A stretch of DNA of 6,550 nt from GCA-2688105 sp964499445 (lineage in GTDB: Bacteria; Chloroflexota; Dehalococcoidia; Dehalococcoidales; GCA-2688105): the NCBI GenBank assembly GCA_964499445.1, contig CAZCLE010000044.1, forward strand, positions 1 to 6,550. The letters are read 5' to 3'. Below, one piece after another: positions 1-4,814 of this stretch. A model generated the notes under the pieces. It was not told the origin of the DNA and did not search any database. It saw nothing but the letters and a program-made list of their open reading frames with translations. Position numbers and translations under genes: made by a program. Every line of letters starts with the position of its first letter. The stretch's first letter is position 1.

Positions 1-377
1 GTGGACAGTTGGTGCGTGGGGCTGGGGCGGCGGCTCAACTTATGGTGAAAGAAGGAGAATATGCCCTGGTTCGATTACCATCCAGTGAGGTACGGCGTAT
101 TTCCAGTAACTGTTTGGCTACTATCGGACAGGTAGGGAATGTTGACCATCAGAGTATTAAACTGGGTAAGGCAGGTCGCAAACGGTGGTTAGGCTGGCGA
201 CCAACGGTGAGAGGTTCAGCTATGAACCCCTGCGACCACCCTCATGGCGGCGGGGAAGGCAGGTCACCGATAGGTCTGCCCGGACCTAAAACACCATGGG
301 GTAAGCCAGCTTTAGGCTATAGAACTCGTAAACCTAAGGCTTCAGATAAAATGATTGTTAAGCGAAGAGGGAAGTAG
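1..377 (+). CDS. rplB: 50S ribosomal protein L2 (C-terminal part, cut by window start)
   Basis: L2 is a primary 23S rRNA-binding protein of the large subunit, needed for subunit association and for the peptidyl-transferase region. Only the last 124 residues are present, a little under half of a usual L2 of about 275 aa. The first complete codon is at position 3 and the frame is open to the window edge, so the gene is truncated by the window; the TTG at 9 is an internal Leu codon, not a start. Family landmarks visible are GQLVRGAGAAAQLMVKEG near the start, the MNPCDHPHGGGEGRSPIG loop, whose conserved His is tied to peptidyl-transferase function in E. coli, and the basic end KMIVKRRGK. rpsS follows after 5 nt, as in the standard S10 operon. 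Identification is certain; only the N-terminal half is unseen. Confidence 0.98.
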   Translation, partial: GQLVRGAGAAAQLMVKEGEYALVRLPSSEVRRISSNCLATIGQVGNVDHQSIKLGKAGRKRWLGWRPTVRGSAMNPCDHPHGGGEGRSPIGLPGPKTPWGKPALGYRTRKPKASDKMIVKRRGK

Positions 378-382
378 GTAAA

Positions 383-670
383 ATGTCAAGGTCAACTAAG
401 AAGGGACCAGCGGTTGATGCCAAACTGCTAAAGAAGGTGGAAATACTTCTCCGCTCTGGGCAGAAGGCAGTAATAAAAACCTGGGCACGCTCATCTACCA
501 TCCTGCCGGAAATGGTAGGGCTTACTATTGGGGTGCATGATGGCAGGAGACATGTGCCTATCTATATCACGGAAAATATGGTGGGGCACAAGCTAGGAGA
601 GTTTGCTTTAACTCGAACCTTCAAGGGACATAGCACCAGGGCAGAAAAGACTACCCAGGTAAGAAAGTAA
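383..670 (+). CDS. rpsS: 30S ribosomal protein S19
   Basis: S19 sits in the head of the small subunit, pairs with S13 and contacts 16S rRNA near the A-site tRNA. The 95-residue product has the normal family length and starts with the typical MSRSTKKGP. The S19 signature covers about residues 53-80: DGRRHVPIYITENMVGHKLG followed by EFALTRTF. The ATG at 383 lies 5 nt after the rplB stop; the nearest Shine-Dalgarno-like bases (AGGT, 376-379) are weak and overlap that stop, which suggests coupling to rplB translation. It lies between rplB and rplV as in most bacteria. Nothing is unusual in the protein. Confidence 0.98.
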   Translation: MSRSTKKGPAVDAKLLKKVEILLRSGQKAVIKTWARSSTILPEMVGLTIGVHDGRRHVPIYITENMVGHKLGEFALTRTFKGHSTRAEKTTQVRK

Positions 671-709
671 GCGTAGGTAGTAGTTGGTTCAGTTCAGGTA
701 GGACATAAA
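671..709 (+). other. rpsS-rplV intergenic gap, longest in the window
   Basis: This 39-nt gap is the longest non-coding interval here. It holds a short tandem GTTCAGTTCAG (686-696) and the rplV ribosome binding site, AGGTAGGA at 696-703, with 6 nt before the ATG. No -10/-35 pair or stem-loop terminator is visible, so I read it as a plain spacer. Confidence 0.7.
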
Positions 710-1048
710 ATGGAAGTAAGAGCAATAGCGAAAGACACCGGGGTATCACCTCGTAAAGTGCGCCTGCTAGTAGACATGGTACGGGGCAAGAAAGTGGATG
801 AGGCGCTAACCATGCTTAGGTTTACTGCCTCCCCTACGGCTAGAGTGGTAGCTAAGGTGGTAAAATCAGCCGCCGCTAATGCTGAAAACACTTTCCAGAT
901 GTTACCATCGGATTTGGAGATTGTTAACATCTTTGCCAATGAGGCGCCAACTCTGAAAAGGTATCGCCCTAGGGCTAGAGGGCGAGCCAGCCCTATCCTT
1001 AAACGGTCTAGTCATATTACGGTTATTGTTGCCGAGAGGGAAGGTTAA
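710..1048 (+). CDS. rplV: 50S ribosomal protein L22
   Basis: L22 binds several 23S rRNA domains; its beta-hairpin lines the peptide exit tunnel and is a site of macrolide-resistance mutations in other bacteria. The 112-residue product is of normal length. The globular part shows SPRKVRLLVDMVRGKKVDEA (about residues 13-32) and VVAKVVKSAAANAEN (46-60). The hairpin shows YRPRARGRASPILKRSSHIT (85-104). The ATG at 710 is preceded by AGGTAGGA (696-703). Its TAA stop shares one base with the rpsC ATG (TAATG, 1046-1050), a classic termination-reinitiation junction. A minus-strand open frame over 694-939 is only a shadow of this gene. Confidence 0.98.
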   Translation: MEVRAIAKDTGVSPRKVRLLVDMVRGKKVDEALTMLRFTASPTARVVAKVVKSAAANAENTFQMLPSDLEIVNIFANEAPTLKRYRPRARGRASPILKRSSHITVIVAEREG

Positions 1049-1995
1049 TGGGACGCAAGGTTCACCCGGTAGGCTTTAGGATTGGTGTCATACGTGATTG
1101 GCAAGCCAAGTGGTATGCCGATAAGCACTATGTAGAGTTTTTGCAGGAAGACATAAAGCTCAGGCGGGCTATCCAATCTAAATATGTTGAAGCCGGTATC
1201 TCCCAGGTAGAGATAGACCGTCAGTCAAATAAGGTATCATTAACTATCCGTACTGCCCGACCCGGCATCGTCATCGGGCGGGGAGGGCAGAGAGTTGAGG
1301 AAATGAGGCTCCACCTTGAGAGCCTTATCGGGAAGAGAATTCAATTAAATATTCTGGAGATTCAGCAGCCCGAACTTGATGCTTATTTGGTCGCCAGGGC
1401 GATAGCCGAGCAGATTGAGCGCCGTATTGCTTATCGCCGGGCAATGAAGCAAGCCATTTTCCGCACTCTTCAGGCTGGTGCTAAAGGAATAAGGGTCTGT
1501 TGTTCTGGTAGATTAGGCGGTGCCGAGATTGCTCGTCGCCAGCTTATGCATGAAGGACAGGTTCCCTTGCATACCATGCGGGCTGATATTGATTACGGCT
1601 TTACTGAAGCCTGTACCACCCTGGGTCGTATCGGGGTAAAGGTGTGGATATATAAGGGCGATATTCTCCCCGAACCCAAGGCAGCCGAGGAACCAAAAGC
1701 AGCCGAAGAACCAAAGGCAGCCAAGGAACCTAAGGCAGCCGAGGTTGAGGAGAAGATTACTGAACCAGTAGCCATTGAGGAGCCAGAGGCAGAGCCCTCT
1801 ACTATAGAAAAAGAGGAGAAGATTGCTGAACCAGTAGCCAGTGAGAGTCCCGAGGTAAAGCCACCTACTACGAAGAAAAAGAGGAAGGTTGCTGAACCGG
1901 TAGCCATTGAGGAGCCGGAGGCAGAGCCACCTACCATAGAAACAGAGGAGAAGGATGCTACAACCCAAGCGGGTGAAATACCGCAAGAGTCATAA
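1048..1995 (+). CDS. rpsC: 30S ribosomal protein S3 with long repetitive acidic C-terminal extension
   Basis: S3 binds 16S rRNA in the head of the 30S subunit and forms part of the mRNA entry site with S4 and S5. Residues 1-208 are a standard S3: start MGRKVHPVGFRIGVIRDW, a type II KH domain with its GxxG loop as GRGG at 77-80, and a C-terminal domain with CCSGRLGGAEIARR (151-164), LHTMRADIDYG (174-184) and GVKVWIYKGD (196-205). Usual bacterial S3 is about 210-240 aa; this one is 315. Residues 209-315 are an added low-complexity tail with roughly 31 acidic and 15 basic residues by hand count and no aromatic residue or Cys. It comprises four EPKAAE-type hexapeptides (209-232), three 22-residue units (234-299) and a partial fourth. 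The start overlaps the rplV stop by one base. The 3' end overlaps rplP by 41 nt. The tail is probably disordered and projects from the solvent side; its role is unknown. The core identification is certain. Confidence 0.97.
   Translation: MGRKVHPVGFRIGVIRDWQAKWYADKHYVEFLQEDIKLRRAIQSKYVEAGISQVEIDRQSNKVSLTIRTARPGIVIGRGGQRVEEMRLHLESLIGKRIQLNILEIQQPELDAYLVARAIAEQIERRIAYRRAMKQAIFRTLQAGAKGIRVCCSGRLGGAEIARRQLMHEGQVPLHTMRADIDYGFTEACTTLGRIGVKVWIYKGDILPEPKAAEEPKAAEEPKAAKEPKAAEVEEKITEPVAIEEPEAEPSTIEKEEKIAEPVASESPEVKPPTTKKKRKVAEPVAIEEPEAEPPTIETEEKDATTQAGEIPQES
1672..1743 (+). repeat. Four tandem 18-nt repeats in rpsC (EPKAAE hexapeptides)
   Basis: Units are 1672-1689, 1690-1707, 1708-1725 and 1726-1743, in phase with the S3 reading frame. 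Each encodes EPKAAE except the third, which ends in K (EPKAAK). They differ mainly at the third base of the Pro and Lys codons and in the last codon. This looks like a recent slippage-type expansion just after the conserved S3 core. Confidence 0.95.
1747..1944 (+). repeat. Three tandem 66-nt repeats in rpsC (22-residue Glu/Pro-rich units)
   Basis: Units are 1747-1812, 1813-1878 and 1879-1944; each encodes 22 residues with the shared pattern K-[IV]-[TA]-EPVA-x-E-x-PE near the start and P-[SP]-T near the end. By hand count, units 1 and 3 match at 55 of 66 bases, units 1 and 2 at 52 of 66, and units 2 and 3 at 48 of 66. A fourth unit starts at 1945 (GAGGAGAAG) but diverges after about five codons, where rplP begins in another frame. 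The second/third unit boundary carries a basic cluster, KKKRK, in an otherwise acidic tail. Confidence 0.93.
1945..1950 (+). promoter_or_regulatory. Ribosome binding site of rplP inside rpsC
   Basis: GAGGAG ends 4 nt before the rplP ATG at 1955. It is also the first two Glu codons of the partial fourth 66-nt repeat of rpsC, so one sequence serves as S3 tail coding and as the L16 initiation signal. Confidence 0.75.
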
Positions 1996-2419
1996 AGGAC
2001 ACCGCCGGGGTAAAGCTCAGGCGGGGAATAAGATCGTTTTTGGTGATTTTGGTTTGCAGGCATTAGAGTCTGCCTGGGTTACTAGTCGGCAAATTGAGGC
2101 GGCACGGCGGGCTATTACCCACTATATCCGGCGTGGGGGAAAGATTTGGATACGTATTTTCCCGGATAAACCGGTTACCAAGAAGGCAGCGGAGACTCGT
2201 ATGGGCGGGGGTAAAGGTTCCCCAGACCATTGGGTGGCTGTGGTTAAACCGGGAAGAATTCTGTTTGAAATGGGGGGTGTTGGCGAAGAAGCAGCTAGAG
2301 GAGCTATCCGTCTGGCTTCATACAAGCTCCCAATAAGCACCAAGTTTGTGCTCAGGGAAACCTATGCAGCCCCCGGCAGTGAGTCAAAGAGCAAGGAGCT
2401 GGCACAAGTTGAAGGCTGA
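1955..2419 (+). CDS. rplP: 50S ribosomal protein L16
   Basis: L16 is a late-assembly large-subunit protein that helps position A-site tRNA near the peptidyl-transferase centre. The 154-residue product begins MLQPKRVKYRKSHKGHRRGK, which aligns from residue 1 with the family start and fixes the ATG at 1955 even though it lies 41 nt inside rpsC. Other landmarks are GDFGLQALESAWVTSRQIEA (30-49), GKIWIRIFPDKPVTKK (62-77), the TRMGGGKGSPDHW loop (81-93) and EAARGAIRLASYKLP (112-126). The tail after about residue 138 makes it some 10-15 residues longer than most L16. Translation should be coupled to rpsC through the overlap, and its own 3' end overlaps rpmC. Confidence 0.98.
   Translation: MLQPKRVKYRKSHKGHRRGKAQAGNKIVFGDFGLQALESAWVTSRQIEAARRAITHYIRRGGKIWIRIFPDKPVTKKAAETRMGGGKGSPDHWVAVVKPGRILFEMGGVGEEAARGAIRLASYKLPISTKFVLRETYAAPGSESKSKELAQVEG
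2393..2398 (+). promoter_or_regulatory. Ribosome binding site deciding the rpmC start
   Basis: AAGGAG lies inside the end of rplP, 10 nt before the TTG at 2409. It supports that TTG over the upstream in-frame candidates at 2346 (TTG), 2364 (ATG) and 2379 (GTG), which would add residues with no L29 character. Confidence 0.7.
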
Positions 2420-2606
2420 AGAAATTCGAGCTCTCAGTCCCGAGGAATTGGAAAAGCAACTGGAGGCAGCCCACCAGGAGCTCTTTGACCTTCGCTTCCG
2501 CTTGGCTACTAGGCAATTGGTGAACCACCGCGAAATTCCGAGGGTTAAAAAGAAGATTGCCCGACTGAAGACCATACTCAGAGAGAGGGAGCTAGAAATA
2601 AGGTAG
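2409..2606 (+). CDS. rpmC: 50S ribosomal protein L29 (TTG start)
   Basis: L29 is a small helical-hairpin protein near the exit of the peptide tunnel, next to L23 and the docking area of trigger factor and SRP. The frame is open from further upstream, but the family begins at MKAxEIRxLS, which matches M/KAEEIRALSPEEL read from the TTG at 2409. This gives 65 aa, the normal length, whereas the longest reading from 2346 would give 86 aa. Landmarks are ELFDLRFRLATRQL (24-37) and the basic end VKKKIARLKTILRERE (46-61). AAGGAG at 2393-2398 is a suitable binding site. The start overlaps the rplP stop by 11 nt. The product is certain and the start very likely. Confidence 0.93.
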   Translation: MKAEEIRALSPEELEKQLEAAHQELFDLRFRLATRQLVNHREIPRVKKKIARLKTILRERELEIR

Positions 2607-2617
2607 GCATTAAGTCT

Positions 2618-2899
2618 ATGGATAAGAAACGCAAAACCAAGGTTGGCCGGGTGGTAAGTACTAAGATGGATAAGACAGCGGTGGTAGCTGTAGAAACCCT
2701 CAAGCGCCACCCGCTATATAAAAAGACCATCAGGAGAGTGGTCAAGTTTAAAGCCCATGATGAAAATAATGAGTGCGGGTTAGGCGATAAAGTGAGGATT
2801 ATAGAAACCCGCCCCCTCTCCAAGCAGAAGCGGTGGCGGATAGCTGAGATAATAACCAAGGGAGAAGTAGTAGAGGTTCAACCTAAGGAAATAACCTGA
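2618..2899 (+). CDS. rpsQ: 30S ribosomal protein S17
   Basis: S17 is an early-binding small-subunit protein with an OB fold that contacts the 5' domain of 16S rRNA. The 93-residue product shows KTKVGRVVSTKMDKTAVVAV (6-25), HPLYKKTIRRVVKFKAHDE (31-49) and the family signature GDKVRIIETRPLSKQKRW (56-73). The ATG at 2618 is preceded by AGGTAGG (2601-2607), which overlaps the rpmC stop; the gap is 11 nt. It is the last gene of the S10-type block; rplN follows after 23 nt without any terminator, so the two classical operons look fused here. A slightly long C-terminal tail (after about residue 80) is within family range. Confidence 0.98.
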   Translation: MDKKRKTKVGRVVSTKMDKTAVVAVETLKRHPLYKKTIRRVVKFKAHDENNECGLGDKVRIIETRPLSKQKRWRIAEIITKGEVVEVQPKEIT

Positions 2900-2922
2900 A
2901 ATTATTTTGGGGATAGAGTGAT

Positions 2923-3291
2923 ATGATTCAATCTTATACCAGACTCAAGGCGGCAGATAATACCGGTGCCCGCCAGCTTATGTGTATTAGCGTATTGGGC
3001 GGCACCAGGAAGAAATATGCCCGAGTAGGTGATATTATCGTGGCTTCGGTAAAACGGGCAACCCCGGCGGCAGTAGTGAAGAAGGGGGAAGTAGTCAGGG
3101 CAGTTATCGTTCGCTCTGCTCAGCCATATAGGCGTCCCGATGGCTCTTACATCAGGTTTGATGACAATGCAGCCGTGATTTTAACCGATAAGAATAATCC
3201 TAAAGGAACTCGAATATTTGGACCAGTAGCCAGAGAGCTGAGAGAGAAAAATTTTACCAAGATTATATCGCTGGCACCCGAAGTTTTGTGA
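2923..3291 (+). CDS. rplN: 50S ribosomal protein L14
   Basis: L14 lies at the subunit interface, forms part of intersubunit bridges with 16S rRNA and packs against L19. It is also the docking site of the silencing factor RsfS. The 122-residue length is exactly canonical. The start MIQSYTRLKAADNTGARQLM, then GDIIVASVKRATP (36-48), VKKGEVVRAVIVRS (52-65) and NPKGTRIFGPVARELRE (92-108) are all typical. The ATG at 2923 follows a G-rich GGGGAT (2909-2914), a modest ribosome binding site. It is the first gene of the spc-type block; no promoter is apparent in the 23-nt gap before it. Confidence 0.98.
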   Translation: MIQSYTRLKAADNTGARQLMCISVLGGTRKKYARVGDIIVASVKRATPAAVVKKGEVVRAVIVRSAQPYRRPDGSYIRFDDNAAVILTDKNNPKGTRIFGPVARELREKNFTKIISLAPEVL

Positions 3292-3303
3292 GGAAAATAA
3301 GCG

Positions 3304-3615
3304 ATGAAGATTAGAAAGAATGATACCGTGCTTGTTATCGCCGGTAAGGATAAGGGCAAAAAGGGTAAGGTGCGCTTTGCTTACCCCAAGGAGGAACGGC
3401 TATTGATCGATGGTGTCAACTTTATTAAAAGGCATACCAGGGCAAGGAGGGAAGTCAGACAAGCCGGCATAATAGAACGAGAAGCACCAATTCATGTGTC
3501 AGATGTTATGCTACTGTGCAGCAAGTGCAACCATCCTACCCGTATCGGCTTCCGCTTCCTAGAGGACGGTAGGAAGGTTCGTGTTTGTCGCTCTTGCCAT
3601 GAGGTGATTGATTAG
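3304..3615 (+). CDS. rplX: 50S ribosomal protein L24 with paired CxxC motifs
   Basis: L24 is an assembly-initiator protein that binds the 5' domain of 23S rRNA near the tunnel exit. The 103-residue product begins with the KOW-type segment MKIRKNDTVLVIAGKDKGKK; IDGVNFIKRHTR (35-46) and GFRFLEDGRKVRVC (82-95) are also characteristic. Cysteines at 72/75 and 95/98 form two CxxC pairs, which may bind zinc, though I infer this from spacing only. AGGA at 3291-3294 lies 9 nt before the ATG and overlaps the rplN stop. The TAG stop abuts the rplE ATG directly (TAGATG), and the end of the gene carries the rplE binding site. Confidence 0.98.
   Translation: MKIRKNDTVLVIAGKDKGKKGKVRFAYPKEERLLIDGVNFIKRHTRARREVRQAGIIEREAPIHVSDVMLLCSKCNHPTRIGFRFLEDGRKVRVCRSCHEVID
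3601..3608 (+). promoter_or_regulatory. Strong ribosome binding site of rplE inside rplX
   Basis: GAGGTGAT is an eight-base match to the usual 16S rRNA anti-Shine-Dalgarno end (ATCACCTC). It lies 7 nt before the rplE ATG at 3616 and within the last codons of rplX, so ribosomes finishing L24 sit on the L5 start. Confidence 0.75.
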
Positions 3616-4158
3616 ATGTCACGATTGAAGGAAAGGTATAAAAAAGAGGTTATCCCCAACCTGATGAAGCTTTACCAATATAAAAACACAATGCAGGTAC
3701 CACATCTAGATAAGTTGGTGCTTAGTATTGGCTTGGGAGAGGCGATTCAGAATGCTAAGGCTCTGGAAGCGGCTGAAAGTGACCTGGCGGCTATTTCCGG
3801 GCAGCATCCGGTAACCACCCGCGCCAAGAAGTCTATTGCTTCCTTCAAGTTGAGGACAGGGATGCCTGTCGGGTTAAAGGTAACCCTGCGGGGGGAACGC
3901 ATGTATGACTTTTTTGACAAGTTAGTGAACGCTGTCTTGCCCCGGATACGTGAGTTTCAAGGGGTTCCCCGAAACTCCTTTGATGGCCGGGGTAACTACA
4001 GCTTGGGGTTCAAGGAGCAAATCGTTTTTCCTGAAATAGATTATGATAAGATAGACAAGGTACGGGGATTGGAAGTATCAATTACCACTACGGCCAGAAC
4101 CGATGAGGAAGGCAGGCACCTGCTGGAGTTATTAGGCATGCCTTTCGTTAAGGATTAA
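3616..4158 (+). CDS. rplE: 50S ribosomal protein L5
   Basis: L5 binds 5S rRNA with L18 (and L25 in some bacteria), forms the central protuberance and contacts P-site tRNA and S13. The 180-residue product has the family length. Landmarks are RYKKEVIPNLMKLYQYKN (7-24), the KLVLSIGLGEAIQNAK stretch (33-48), TTRAKKSIASFKLRTGMPVG (67-86), YDFFDKLVNAVLPRIREFQG (97-116) and GNYSLGFKEQIVFPEI (126-141). It starts immediately after the rplX TAG with no gap. In E. coli S8 represses the spc operon at a site around the start of rplE; I cannot identify a matching fold here. Confidence 0.98.
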   Translation: MSRLKERYKKEVIPNLMKLYQYKNTMQVPHLDKLVLSIGLGEAIQNAKALEAAESDLAAISGQHPVTTRAKKSIASFKLRTGMPVGLKVTLRGERMYDFFDKLVNAVLPRIREFQGVPRNSFDGRGNYSLGFKEQIVFPEIDYDKIDKVRGLEVSITTTARTDEEGRHLLELLGMPFVKD

Positions 4159-4170
4159 ACGGGAGTAGGA

Positions 4171-4356
4171 ATGGCTAAAAGTTCAAAAATTGTAAAGTCG
4201 CAGCGTCCGACCAAATATAGAGTGCAGCAGCATAACCGGTGTCAACTATGTGGTCGACCCCGCGCTTATATGCGCCGGTTCGGCTTGTGTCGCATTTGTT
4301 TTCGGAAACTGGCCCTAGCTGGTCAGATTCCCGGGGTGAGAAAATCAAGCTGGTAA
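4171..4356 (+). CDS. rpsN: 30S ribosomal protein S14, short zinc-binding type
   Basis: S14 is a head protein of the small subunit next to S3, S10 and S19. This is the 61-residue zinc (type Z) form, not the roughly 100-residue Cys-free form. C24, C27, C40 and C43 give CxxC-x12-CxxC, in CQLCGRPRAYMRRFGLCRIC, followed by the conserved end FRKLALAGQIPGVRKSSW. The ATG at 4171 is preceded by GGGAG (4161-4165) and AGGA (4167-4170), 12 nt after rplE. The type Z form is common outside some proteobacteria; a second Cys-free copy may or may not exist elsewhere in the genome. Identification is certain. Confidence 0.98.
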   Translation: MAKSSKIVKSQRPTKYRVQQHNRCQLCGRPRAYMRRFGLCRICFRKLALAGQIPGVRKSSW

Positions 4357-4394
4357 CTAAATATTATAGAATGAGTATGAACTAGGGGGTAAGG
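4357..4394 (+). other. rpsN-rpsH intergenic gap
   Basis: This 38-nt gap has an AT-rich first half and a G-rich end. GGGGG (4385-4389) 5 nt before the GTG serves as the rpsH binding site. A four-codon frame (MSMN, 4371-4385) ends in a TAG that touches this site. TATTAT at 4362-4367 resembles a -10 box but has no matching -35 element, so I do not call a promoter. Confidence 0.65.
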
Positions 4395-4793
4395 GTGACT
4401 ATCTCAGATCCAATAGCCGATATGCTAACCCGAATACGCAATGCCATTATGGCGAGGCATGACTCGGTACTGATGCCAGCCTCAAAGCTGAAGCTGGCTA
4501 TTACTAGAATCCTTAAAAACGAGGGCTTCATTAATGACTACGAGGTGGTTAAAGATAAGCCCCATCGGGTAATTAAGATTTATCTCAAATATGACGATAA
4601 GAATCAGCCACTCCTTTCCGGACTGGAGCGAGTAAGTAAGCCCGGGCTAAGGGTATATGTTCAACAGAAAGAAATCTCCCGTGTTTACGGTGGTCTGGGT
4701 ATTGCTATCATCTCTACAGCCCGGGGTTTGATGACCGGGCAGCAAGCCTGGCGTCAGGGGATTGGCGGTGAACTCTTATGCTACGTGTGGTAA
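4395..4793 (+). CDS. rpsH: 30S ribosomal protein S8 (GTG start)
   Basis: S8 binds the central domain of 16S rRNA and nucleates the platform; in E. coli it is also the translational repressor of the spc operon. The 132-residue product has the canonical length and begins MTISDPIADMLTRIRNAI, matching the family from residue 1, so the GTG at 4395 is well supported, with GGGGG at 4385-4389 as its binding site. The C-terminal part shows KPGLRVYVQQKEI (82-94) and the signature YGGLGIAIISTARGLMTGQQ (98-117), ending GGELLCYVW. If autoregulation exists here, its mRNA target is not visible by eye. Confidence 0.98.
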   Translation: MTISDPIADMLTRIRNAIMARHDSVLMPASKLKLAITRILKNEGFINDYEVVKDKPHRVIKIYLKYDDKNQPLLSGLERVSKPGLRVYVQQKEISRVYGGLGIAIISTARGLMTGQQAWRQGIGGELLCYVW

Positions 4794-4801
4794 GTAAATC
4801 T

Positions 4802-4806
4802 AGGGG
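4802..4806 (+). promoter_or_regulatory. Ribosome binding site deciding the rplF start
   Basis: AGGGG lies 8 nt before the ATG at 4815. The alternative GTG at 4806 overlaps this site and has no binding site of its own, which argues for the ATG. A second purine run (GAGGAG, 4808-4813) is too close to the ATG to be the main site. Confidence 0.65.
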
Positions 4807-4814
4807 TGAGGAGT

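Noticed and set aside
1813..1834. SD-like GAGGAG followed by TTG at 1823, at the position equivalent to the rplP ATG in the repeat
   Set aside because: Read from that TTG, the frame hits TAG after four codons, and the next repeat copy does the same, so no alternative rplP start or peptide is supported.
1873..1890. KKKRKV in the S3 tail (residues 276-281), identical to the core of the SV40 nuclear localisation signal
   Set aside because: A bacterial ribosomal protein has no nuclear import; a Lys/Arg cluster at a repeat boundary is sufficient explanation. A similar KKKRK occurs at the start of L15 as a normal rRNA-binding feature.
1513..2063. Two long minus-strand open frames (1513-1986 and 1593-2063) opposite the rpsC tail
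   Set aside because: They are by-products of the biased repeat composition: the EPKAAE and 22-residue repeats read backwards give low-complexity Gly/Phe/Leu or Ser/Gly strings. No binding site and no recognisable domain.
2094..2343. Open frames overlapping rplP on + (2094-2336) and - (2122-2343)
   Set aside because: Both lie wholly within the clearly conserved L16 gene, show no family features and are shadows.
2384..2859. Minus-strand open frames opposite rpmC and rpsQ (2384-2710 and 2578-2859)
   Set aside because: They overlap each other and two conserved genes on the + strand; Ser/Leu-rich shadow translations without binding sites.
3590..3640. S8-type translational operator near the start of rplE
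   Set aside because: The E. coli target lies in this region, but I could not find the paired helix with its bulged core by eye; rplX and rplE abut directly here.
4362..4367. TATTAT in the rpsN-rpsH gap as a -10 promoter element
   Set aside because: The bases 17 nt upstream (AGAAAA) do not resemble a -35 element and the gap is simply AT-rich.
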